A stretch of 64,000 nucleotides of DNA from Mytilus galloprovincialis. Its lineage: Eukaryota > Mollusca > Bivalvia > Mytilida > Mytilidae. Below the pieces are notes generated by a model. The model had not been told where the DNA came from, ran no database searches, and saw nothing but the letters and a program-made list of their open reading frames with translations. Of the stretch, positions 55,291 through 64,000 are shown in pieces; position 1 is the stretch's first letter; each line of letters starts with the position of its first letter. The stretch lies in contig NC_134841.1 of assembly GCF_965363235.1 (NCBI RefSeq), positions 59,231,078 through 59,295,077 on the forward strand, written 5' to 3'. The position numbers and the translations under genes were made by a program.

Positions 55291-56500
55291 TAATTAATTC
55301 AGTATTTACATTTTGAAATATCGCTATGGCATCAATACATGATTTTTTCTCAATTGTGCGTCACTAGTCTTGTTCTTCGTAGTCACGTTGCACTTACATT
55401 TTCTTGCCATAAGGTACATCTCTGAACATAGTGATATCGAATATAATGATAGTCAGCGTGGTTGTGAATACCAATTATATATTTCATTAACCTTGTGATT
55501 TCATTTAATTATGTCTGCCAATTTATCAGTGTAGAAACAAGTAGTGAAAATCTCTAAACACGACATCCAATTTTAGGCACGTAGATATTCGAATAAACTA
55601 AAACGAGGTAAATATAATGATTAAGCACTCAAAAGGACAGAAGAAATCAAAGAAGAGAAAAACAATAATATAATTCATATTATGTGGTTAATTGTATGGT
55701 GATGTCAGGCGGATTTGACAAAGCGAAAGAAGATACGTATACATAACTTGTGTACTTAACCGAGAGCCATGAAACTTGAAAGATTTCACATATACTTGTG
55801 TTCATATTCGTCATGTATCAATGAAATAAAAATTAAAAAAAACATCATACCAGTTTTGTTAAATAAACTTAAAATTTTCAACCCTGATCCTCCCTGAAAC
55901 TTAAACGCATAAAGTTTGCAAACCTCTTCAGGTTGTGCACCTTTCATAATGAAGGGGTTTACAGATTTCCCCGATTATCTTATTTCTTAATTCCATATTG
56001 TTTATATATTGAGTATAGTCCTTTTTTTTAATTTTGAAGTTACATCTTCAGTGCAATGTTTACGATTATATAAAATACGTACATTGTTGGAAATTACAGA
56101 TTTTATTAATACGAGCTTCAAAAACAGGAAGAACTTTTTAATTTTCACATGCATATTTTGCTCTTTGTTTTTGATTTCTCAATCTGTGTCTGTATTAGTT
56201 GTGGAATTATTTTTAAAATGTTTAATACATTAAATTTAGATACTGTCTGTACTGTTAAAGTACTTTGGTGACGCGGCTACACGTAGATTTCATTACTACT
56301 ACGAGATGATAAACACTGATGCATAAAGCTCCAATGTAAATCAAATATCAAATTTGTATTCGCCATCACGTTCATCATACATGTATATATTCCCTCTGTA
56401 TTAATAACATGAGATCTAAGATAACTTTAATGAACTAACCACCAAACAACAAAAGCATACAAAAGTTAGCATAAATTGGTCATTTCACATCATTCAACAA
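55291..56500. other. Spacer, no gene seen
   Basis: AT-rich DNA with only short low-complexity ORFs (for example 56009-56233, rich in F, L and I). I see no repeat family boundaries. Confidence 0.45.
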
Positions 56501-57159
56501 CAAGCGTATCTTTGTTATATTAAAAAAAAAAGATGTGGTATGATTCCAAATGAGACAACTATCCACAAAAATTAAAATGAAGTGGGTGTAAGCAATTATA
56601 GACAACCGTATGGCTTTCAAACATGGAGGAGAATTGTCCATTTATAAATTTATCAAGTCTTTATTGTTGCACGATTGATTCCAAGTTGATCTTGAAATTA
56701 ATACAGTCTTCCTTATTAAGTATAAATACCTTGCAACATCCGGAATGTGCTTAGTTAGTCATCTGTATAGGTAGACCCTTTCAATTTTTTTCACAGTTTG
56801 TTTTTATGCTGTACTTTTATTCTACTGTCTAAGGTTTGTTAAGGGATGACGCCTTCATACTAGTTTAACTTCTCCACATTCTTTTTGCCTATCCCTGGTC
56901 AAGATCATGTTATTCAGTTGTTGTCGATTGTTGCTGCATACCATATTTGTTTTTCGTTCATTCTTTTGCACATAAATCATACCGTTAGTTTTACTCGTTT
57001 GAATTGTATTTCTAGTTGAAATTAAAGGCCTGTCATGGTAGACTATGCGGTATGGGGTTTACTTGTTATTGACCTGTATTTGGTAACTTCAATGTCATTT
57101 TGTCTCTTGTGGCAATCATATCACATATTTTTTTTTTAAATATAACAAAGATACGCTTG
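56501..57159. mobile_element. 659-bp element with about 60-bp terminal inverted repeats
   Basis: The left arm 56501-56559 (caagcgtatctttgttatat, a poly-A run, gatgtggtatgattccaaat, gagac) pairs with the complement of 57101-57159 (the same words, with atatgtgatatgattgccac, aagagac). Arms differ at a handful of positions. The conserved GATGTGGTAT terminus, seen elsewhere as one end only, appears here at both ends of one unit, suggesting a foldback or TIR DNA element as the source of that family. No ORF. Confidence 0.75.
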
Positions 57160-57539
57160 ATATAAACGAGTCTAAATTGAAAACTACGTTCAAACCTATG
57201 ATTGCGTTGGATAAAAACCGCAATTTTTATACGTGTGCATGTAAAACAAATTTTGTTGTAGAAGGGTCTAAATCAGCACAAACAACATTTGCCAAAAGGC
57301 CAAAAAAGTGAAAAAGTATATCTAAACAAAACGCATTTGACTAACAGGTTGAACAACTGATGTTCTTTAACCCTGCTGATTGCCATTGGCGACTGCCAAA
57401 TAAAATTGATCACAAGATGTAACAAAATGGATCTTAATATAAATTTAATACTGAACAGAAAAAAATTAACTTGTGGCCACGATGTTATGCCACAAACATA
57501 CGGTGTCAATATTTTTTTAGTACACCAGATCCGGATTTC
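57160..57539. other. Spacer, nothing recognised
   Basis: Short stretch without gene. The minus-strand 105-codon ORF (57273-57590) extends into a repeat terminus and is rejected. Confidence 0.4.
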
Positions 57540-57615
57540 GACAATAAATGTCTCTTCAGTGATGTTAGTTGATAGTTGTTTCATTGGCAATCATACCACA
57601 TCTTCTTTTTGATAT
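57540..57615 (+). repeat. Terminal fragment of the GATGTGGTAT family
   Basis: Reads agttgatagttgtttcattg and gcaatcataccacatcttc, the conserved end of the family in plus orientation, without the rest. Confidence 0.65.
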
Positions 57616-57660
57616 TAGGGATCGAAACGGTATTTGGAAGGCCATATAAAAAGTACCCTC

Positions 57661-57662
<2 letters not shown>

Positions 57663-57703
<41 letters not shown>
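57663..57703. repeat. (TA)n microsatellite
   Basis: About 40 bp of alternating T and A. Likely length-variable. Confidence 0.97.
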
Positions 57704-57707
<4 letters not shown>

Positions 57708-57711
57708 CGAA

Positions 57712-57923
57712 TACTGTGGATTCATTTATTTTCGTGGGTACCAATTTTCGTGGTTTGAGGAAAACTTACATATTCGTGGATATTCAATTTCGTGGTTTTG
57801 GCAAAGTCTACACTCATTCCTTTACAAAATTTGTATTTCGTTGAACATTTGAATTCGTGGCTGTCCTGTACCCACGAAATCCACGAATATTGGTATCCAA
57901 CGAATATTAATGAATTCACAGTA
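57712..57923. mobile_element. MITE with TA target duplication, CTGTGGATTCATT ends
   Basis: The left end ctgtggattcatttattttc (from 57714) and the complement of the right end, ctgtgaattcattaatattc (to 57921), form inverted repeats flanked by TA on each side. The interior repeats ttcgtgg and ccacgaa words, so both arms are paired over most of the length. TA duplication points to the Tc1/mariner group; the interior is too short for a transposase. Confidence 0.82.
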
Positions 57924-57984
57924 CTACGATTTCGCAGCATGACAACATAAGTATCTGTTCAAAAATAAATTTATTCCCAGACTA

Positions 57985-58330
57985 TTTGAAACTATAAAAA
58001 AAGTAAAATCACAAAAATACTGAACTTAGAGGAAAATCAATTCGGTAAGTCCATAATCACATGGCAAAATCAAATAACAAAACGCATAAAAAACGAACGG
58101 ACTGTCATATTCCTGACTTGGTACAGGCATTTTCAAATGTAGAAAATGGTGGATTAAACCTGGTTTTATAGCGGTAACTCTCTCACTTTGATGACAGTCT
58201 CATCAAATTCCGTTATATTTACATTGATGCGTTAACTAAACAGACACAATAAATAAAATAGCCAAACTATGGGTACATCAGTCATCATCGTATAACAATT
58301 TCAAAAGGAACAATTTAACAGAACACAAAA
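57985..58330 (+). repeat. Dispersed repeat AAAATCACAAAAATACTGAACT family, longer copy
   Basis: Contains aaagtaaaatcacaaaaata, ctgaacttagaggaaaatc, cttggtacaggcattttc, gtagaaaatggtggattaaa and, further than the 49.4-kb copy, tgacagtctcatcaaattcc and gggtacatcagtcatcatcg. It shows more of the family than the other two copies. Confidence 0.75.
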
Positions 58331-58570
58331 CATCCATCTACAAACACATTCATTGATTTGTGTGTCTGACGTCAGAACATTTTATACGTCACATAGAGTT
58401 GTCGTTCAATGTGCATACAAACAATTTTGAAATTTATATAGGTAATGTTAGCATATAGGGTATATATATATATAAAGTATGTAAGAATAAATTTCAGAAA
58501 TAGACCGAGATTGAAAATAGTCCAAAAGTTATATATAGAATTTATAAGAATCCACAAATAGTTAGTTCCA

Positions 58571-58966
58571 TTACTCGATTGAATGATTTTGACGTTTATG
58601 GTTCAACGTATTTTGTAATTCATAATAGAAATATATCATAATGACATAAAATAGAACAATATCATACTGACGGGATCTTTTAAAGTACAGAGTCACGTTA
58701 TAAGAACTAAAGAAATACAAAAAGTCGCATATACAAAACACGCCACCAAAAAATGAAAGAGAATACAAACACATTGACGAGATGTATATACTGGATGTCG
58801 TGATCAAAACGATCATCATTCGCCAAATATTTTTGCGACCAAAGTAGACCAAATTGTCTCTGGATAATTTTAGGTTGGTATTCCAGTTCATCATAACAGC
58901 AAACCCATCCGAGTGGTAGTTATCGAAATGTTTTACAAAGCCTCTGTGTGCCTGTGACCATGACAA
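58571..58966 (-). CDS. Possible exon of unknown gene, minus strand
   Basis: A 131-codon minus-strand ORF. Its first third (SWSQAHRGFVKHFDNYHS, then DGFAVMMNWNTNLKLSRDN) has the balanced composition of real protein, unlike the F/Y/I-rich noise around it. The rest is hydrophobic (possible membrane segments) or low in complexity. A possible acceptor (atggtcacag) lies at about plus 58951-58960, so coding may begin with AHRGF instead of the Met. I do not recognise the family and the exon's true 3' limit is unclear. Confidence 0.3.
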   Translation of the reverse strand: MSWSQAHRGFVKHFDNYHSDGFAVMMNWNTNLKLSRDNLVYFGRKNIWRMMIVLITTSSIYISSMCLYSLSFFGGVFCICDFLYFFSSYNVTLYFKRSRQYDIVLFYVIMIYFYYELQNTLNHKRQNHSIE

Positions 58967-59539
58967 GGTAAATAACGTTATATTAAATTAAAAAGTGTTA
59001 ATAATTATATAAAAACCATTCTCATCAACATACAAATACTTGGTTTTAAAGTTTGGCTGTAATTGAAGAAAACTTAGTTCAAAAAGAAAAGCACATTCTA
59101 AATTTTACGATGATGTTGTTAATGCAGTCCAGAAATTTATATACGATCCAGGTAAACTTATTAATCCTTTAATTAAACTAATTTTAAAATGTAACCTATT
59201 CCACACTCTAATAATGACACTCATTTTTATGTTTTCGTGAGTGATTAGCATGCCTTTGTACATGTTACTTCATCGTGCAGCTTTGCGTTTGATGGGTTAA
59301 CACTTCTTGCATCACAAGTTGCAGCTGCTAACGACAATGCTTATTTACATTTAAACGTCAACAGTGGCTGTATGTCAAAGAACATATCGTCCTGTTTCTA
59401 AAAAGGTCATTGGAAGATATCAAGACGTTGTTCGTTATTATTCCGTATCAACTTCACAAATAATACATTATGGTCTTGAAGTATAGATTATAGGTACCGA
59501 CGTTGTTTATCATCTAAATTACGTGTGATATTTTTTTTT
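58967..59539. other. Spacer, no gene recognised
   Basis: A part near 59280-59360 (gttaacacttcttgcatcac, gcagctgctaacgacaatgc) is less AT-rich than the rest and could be an eroded coding fragment, but no frame longer than a few tens of codons remains. Confidence 0.35.
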
Positions 59540-59780
59540 TGTTATTGTCTTCCGCGTAACGCGTTGCGGGGGGCATAGAAATACCGGGCGTCTGTCCGTT
59601 CGTCCAGTCTTGTTTGCACTCTCATGAGTTAAATTCTTGCCAAATTTCTATACAACATATACAATAGATTCATATCAGCTATATCTCAAACAAGTTCTAT
59701 AATGGTGGACCATCATCTTTTTTAAAAAGAGTTATGACACTTGTAAATATCAAATATATGGTAAATGGTGTCGTTTTGGT
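59540..59780 (+). repeat. Fragment of a mollusc dispersed repeat
   Basis: The phrase gttattgtcttccgcgtaac with gttgcggggggcatagaaat, cgtctgtccgttcgtcc and tatctcaaacaagttctat is of the same style as the 21-kb repeat (microsatellite-like gtccgt followed by text on tolerant AT-rich units). Limits are approximate. Confidence 0.5.
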
Positions 59781-61043
59781 TTTTGTTGCACTTCAGTGTT
59801 TCTGTTGATTCGTTGTTGAACTCAGTTTTAGTTTAAAACCCGGATTTTCTCTCAATCGATTTATGACTTTCAAACTCGGTATGCTACTGTTGTTTTTATT
59901 TATGCAACTGTCATACAATTGAGATATATAGCCAGCTTTAACATCAGGTTTAATTCATTCTTTACTACATAAGGTAATGTCTGTTAACATTCGGGATCTT
60001 GACAGTTGTTTGTCAATCGTTTGATATATTTAAGCGTTTGATTAAGGCTGCAACAAGGAAAATAAGAACGGTATTATGACGACTACAAAAGTAAAACACC
60101 AGTAGTATTCTGTGTAACATATTCCGTAACAGATTACCACTTTAAATTGACATCAGCCTTTGCTTTTAGAGCTTCCTTGTATTTATCAATCCTCCATCCA
60201 AAGAAAATATCCTTTTATTCATATCATATCATTGGAGAAAAAACTATTGAACATCGTATCTATTATGAGATAAATTCTTCATAAACCCTGCTTCATAAAA
60301 GTTGATGGTACTGTGTAAAAGGAAAATTGCATGCATGTTACATTGTCATAAACTTAAGATCAGAATCAATCCTTGCTTCCTTTGTAGCATCGAATATATA
60401 TGTGGTTTCCTGTACTTTACTTTAATTGAGATGAGATAGATGCTAGAAATAGTCCTTAATTTTGGAAACCTACCGGTAAAGGACATTATCTTTGAAGCGG
60501 AATATTGAGTGTTTTTTGTAAGCAAACTTGAATATGTTTTAACGGAATTTGAAGGTGGAGGATACTACCTTTCTCTGCATTAGAAGCCTTCAAAAGTTTG
60601 AATCGTGTGAATGTAGTTGCGTACAATTCGATGGAATATTCTTGCACACCCATCATAACTCGTCGTTATGATATCAATTGGAGGTATCAGTGGTTTATTT
60701 ATTCTTAAATCACGTCCATTTAAATACACGAAAAGGATAAATACCCCATAGTAGAAAATCAGTAATACAAATTCGTCTGCCAAGATATTGCATATGTTGG
60801 TAGTTGAAAAAAAATGGCCGAGCTCAACCATAAGTGGTTTTCAAAGTACTAAAAGACCAAAAAATGTAGAAGAAAAAGGTTAGGAGTTTTTAAATGGCAA
60901 TTTCTATTTTACATTAATATGAAAATCACCCCACCTTTTTTTTTTCAAACCAATGTTGCACAGTTCAGACAAAGAGGTATAGAAAAAGGAATTGCTAAAT
61001 CATAAAACCTATAAGATATGTTGTAAAAATGTTTATTAGTATT
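59781..61043. other. Spacer, no gene seen
   Basis: AT-rich. The minus-strand ORF at 60580-60831 (83 codons) ends in a segment with normal composition (PPIDIITTSYDGCARIF), but without splice or homology support I leave it uncalled. Confidence 0.4.
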
Positions 61044-61310
61044 GAAAGAGGGATGAAAGATACCAGGAGGACAATCAAAATTATAAATCGAAAATAAACT
61101 GACAACGCCATGGCTAAAAATGAAAAGGACAAACAGACAAACAATAGTACATATGACACAACATAGAAAACTAAAGACTACACAAAACGAACCTCACCAA
61201 AACTTGGGGTAATCTCAGGTGCTCCGGAAGGGTAAGCAGATCCTGTTCCGTATGTGGCACCCGTCGTGTTGCTCGTGTTATCAAAACCCAGTTAATAGTC
61301 TTATTCGGTA
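61044..61310 (-). mobile_element. Penelope-like fragment D (3' tail only)
   Basis: Matches the minus-strand 3' tail of copy A: gaaagagggatgaaagatac, actgacaacgccatggctaa, aaaaatgaaaaggacaaaca, aatctcaggtgctccggaag and gtggcacccgtcgtgttgct. It stops at about 61310 before any coding part, so it is a severely 5'-truncated insertion in the same orientation as A. Confidence 0.82.
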
Positions 61311-62079
61311 GGTATATTAAAGTGTGGAGCAATCCAGTAACATTCTTTGAGTTATTTAACGTATGATAATGTTGAGTATATCCATATAAGTGCATTGTAA
61401 AGCCATTGATGTTATACCATCGATGTAATGCCATCGACACACATACATGTGGTGTTAAAAATCATCAACTAAAAATTAATTTAGCAATTATTAATTCTTT
61501 GTGCAAAATATTTGCACAAGGTTAGATATCTTTTCTTTCGATCTGGTTACAGACAGAATTTCAAAAATATAGCCGAAAAGTTCGAGTAGGATATCTACAA
61601 AGTAAATTGTTCCAAATATACTCTGCTAAAAAGAGACGCATGTATTTCTAGAATATTCTGTGTACAAATAGCAATGCATTTGTATTGTACAAGAAATTTA
61701 GAGAAAAATATCAAAAATGATACTGAACAAAGATTTTGAAACACATTCTGGTCTTATGGGGATTGTGTTGCCCATGCTTAAGTTGTTTCTGTAGTGTATT
61801 ACAGACTGTCGTTTGCATTTTATTCGTTCAAACTATTTGGCTGACCCCTCTTAGAATTGTGGGTTTTTATTCTGCATTAGGTATTTTTTGCCTCTTTTTT
61901 TTTACATCCAATAGATTTTGGTGAATTTCAGTTGACAATAAATTCAGTTTTTTGTTACCACCATTGGCGGCTAAAGCTGAATTTCTTAGACAATGATCGA
62001 ATCAAAATGTTGTAGTATGAATTGCCATATATAATAGTTTTGGCGGACACGGTTGTTCTACAGATGTTCTTTCTATGTT
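61311..62079. other. Spacer, nothing recognised
   Basis: AT-rich DNA with only short ORFs (61736-61924 is F/L/C-rich noise). Confidence 0.45.
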
Positions 62080-62425
62080 GTGAGGTTACACTATTGTTTC
62101 AGATAAAGGAGAAGGTTTGGTACCATTAAAACGTTAAATCCCGCTGCAATTTCTTGCACCTGTCCTAAGTCAGGAATCTCATGTTCAGTAGTTGTCGTTT
62201 GTTGATGTGGTTCATGTGTTTCTCGTTTTTTATATAAGATTACATGAAGACCGTTGGTTTTCCCGTTTGAATGGTTTTTCACTTGTAATTTTTGGGGCCC
62301 TTTATAGCAGTCTGTTCGGTGTGACCCAAGGCTCCTTGTTGAATACCGTACCTTCGGTTTACTTTTATAAATTGTGACTTGGATGGAGAGTTGTCTCATT
62401 GGCACTCATACCACATCTTCCTATA
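62080..62425 (+). repeat. GATGTGGTAT-family dispersed repeat, plus orientation, well preserved
   Basis: Reads ggttacactattgtttcaga, ggtttggtaccattaaaacg, aaatcccgctgcaatttc, gtagttgtcgtttgttgatg, ccttgttgaataccgtacc, gatggagagttgtctcattg and gcactcataccacatcttc. The order and spacing match the copies at 21690 and, reversed, 46888. The overlapping ORFs on both strands are shadows. Confidence 0.8.
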
Positions 62426-62654
62426 TCTATATATGTTTCAGACGAACTATGAGCGCCATGGCAATACGTTAATAGTTTTCTGAGTTCGAAAATCTTTTGT
62501 TACTCTTGTTTAATGGGACTGGGCATTGTCTTGCTGAAACGTCTCTATATGTCCGACAATAATATTGCTCATATGTAACTGCAAAAAATAATGACAACAA
62601 ATTATCATTATAATATTGTTGTCAAAATCGGGCGATTCTTCCCCCAAAATATGA

Positions 62655-62790
62655 AAAATAAAAAGATGTGGTATAACTACCAATGAGACAACTCTACACC
62701 AGCGAATAAATGACATAAGAGTTAGCAACAATAAGGTCACATGTTGGCCGTACGCCTTCAACTACTTTTTGAGGACCCAAAACTTTCAAA
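62655..62790 (-). repeat. GATGTGGTAT-family terminal fragment, minus orientation
   Basis: aaaaagatgtggtataac, taccaatgagacaactctac and acatgttggccgtacgcc. Only the terminal 130 bp is preserved, facing the plus copy about 230 bp upstream. Confidence 0.7.
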
Positions 62791-64000
62791 AAGTTGTGAC
62801 AAATACGGCTAAGGTAATCTATGCCTGGGATAAGAAATTTCATAGTATTTCGTATAATTCTTTTTTTTAAACACGATATCATTTGGGAATTCATCACGGC
62901 AATCCTTATTTTTATGTCTTGAATGATACTCTTGGAGAGTTGCCAATTTACTCGTTGCGGCATTTTGTATTTAAAACACACCTTTCCATTACTCATTGCT
63001 TATGTACTTATTAATTTTATATTATATTATTAACTGTCAGCTTTGTTTTATAACAAATGAATCTGAAAAAAAATGCGCGTTCTTTTGTTTTATTAGTATA
63101 ATTTGATTTCTTTTTCTGACTCATTTTATAATTACACACTGACAAATCTTTGCAATTACTTAATGAATACATTAGACAACATTTTATTCCACCCACGCAT
63201 CGATAAACATTTAATGAATGAACAGACAAGGTCAATATTTTACGATATTTGCATTCAGTATTACTTTCATCATGACGAATTCAGACACAATATGTCATAT
63301 TTCCTTATTCGGGGCTTTAATTTCGTGGCGCGACCAAGGATATTTACAAATACAATGTAATAAAATATGATTTTTATGTACCATACGGATATCATTTATT
63401 CAAAAGTCGGTTTAATTTCGTAAGTAGTAGATGATAAAATCTATGATGTTGCACAATCTTACATCACAGCGTTTTCGATTTTTAATATACACTATGGGTT
63501 TATTACCATTCAGAATCAAACATTGAAAACGTCTAAAAATACTGATAGTAAACATTTGCTGATATGCCGGAAGAGAATATTACAGTATTATTAAAGATTT
63601 AAATTATTGTGAAGTATGGCATAAAAAGTGTCCCCCCCAAAAAAAAACCAACAATAAATCATTCTAAATGTACTTTTTATGTCTGTATTATATTACTAAC
63701 TATCATTAGTTACAAAGAAATGGATTTTGGTAAGTGCAAAAAAAAAAAAAAAACCCAATATGTTTCATTTCCAAAAGGAATTTGAAAAAAAATATGATTA
63801 AGAAGGAGTTACAACATTCAACAAAGATACCACACATATAGCTTGATACGTCAAAGGGACGTTCCTTCTTTTAAGACATATCAGAGAAGACACTCAAAAC
63901 AAACCAGTTTGAATGCTAAATCATATATACGAAGTTATAGGGCATTGAAAAATTCAACTGTTGTACCAGGCTGATAATTTGGAATGCGAGAAGCGCTTTT
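62791..64000. other. Unassigned end of window
   Basis: AT-rich DNA with several A and T runs. ORFs at 62694-62996 (minus) and 63103-63360 (plus) have no recognised motif; the first partly overlaps a repeat terminus. I see nothing further. Confidence 0.45.

Noticed and set aside
60580..60831. 83-codon minus-strand ORF as an exon
   Set aside because: The second half has normal composition, but there is no splice site, motif or family to support it.

Overview
The window looks like repeat-dense, AT-rich nuclear DNA from a bivalve mollusc, most likely a marine mussel (Mytilidae). Two things suggest this: spliced genes with clear GT-AG introns, and many dispersed repeats of kinds I recognise from mussel genomes. 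These include the gatgtggtat...gagacaact family, the tacgaccgca family, the ctcacctgacc family and hammerhead-ribozyme-bearing retrozyme-like repeats. The species is an inference from memory and was not searched.

Layout. 1-10.4 kb is one large satellite field with a 108-bp (36-codon) monomer. It is split by an unidentified 1.4-kb insert, by a PIF/Harbinger-like element (4711-5901) with 33-bp inverted ends and a TAA target duplication, and by a second inverted-repeat element (about 9155-10000). 11.8-12.4 kb holds an AGTTCTA-rich block ending in a 217-bp palindrome. 12.8-20.2 kb is a decayed four-exon gene of unknown function. One of its exons is split by a 1.9-kb dispersed repeat and partly duplicated in an identical 698-bp tandem. 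20.7-24.6 kb is a run of mollusc repeats and a perfect inverted repeat. 24.6-25.2 kb is a broken C2H2 zinc-finger gene. 26-29.6 kb carries more palindromes.

29.8-32.9 kb holds a Penelope-like retroelement (copy A) with an N-terminal GIY-YIG domain (the permuted, Naiad-like arrangement) and a long intact reverse transcriptase ORF. 33.7-38.0 kb holds the one convincing intact host gene, a three-exon SLC10-type sodium/bile-acid cotransporter of 356 aa. 39.3-42.2 kb is a decayed DIRS-like retroelement (gag, RT, RNase H; no recombinase seen), followed by an SGNH-hydrolase fragment cut by a small inverted-repeat element.

44.2-46.3 kb is the most interesting locus: a chromodomain, then a DDE-like core whose D, D, CxxC, H and E blocks line up by eye with RAG1, then a C-terminal SAP-like segment. 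It carries one frameshift and one nonsense codon. 50.8-54.4 kb is a second, longer Penelope copy (B) on the other strand. Its N-terminus is present but its catalytic motif is changed, and it starts in a 95-bp tandem array related to the retrozyme repeats. Smaller Penelope fragments lie at 47.6-48.1 and 61.0-61.3 kb. 55-64 kb is mostly repeats and unassigned DNA.

The genes do not form a pathway. Nearly everything except the transporter is mobile or mobile-derived, and much of the annotation concerns the order of insertion and decay. All similarity statements come from reading motifs; no search was run.
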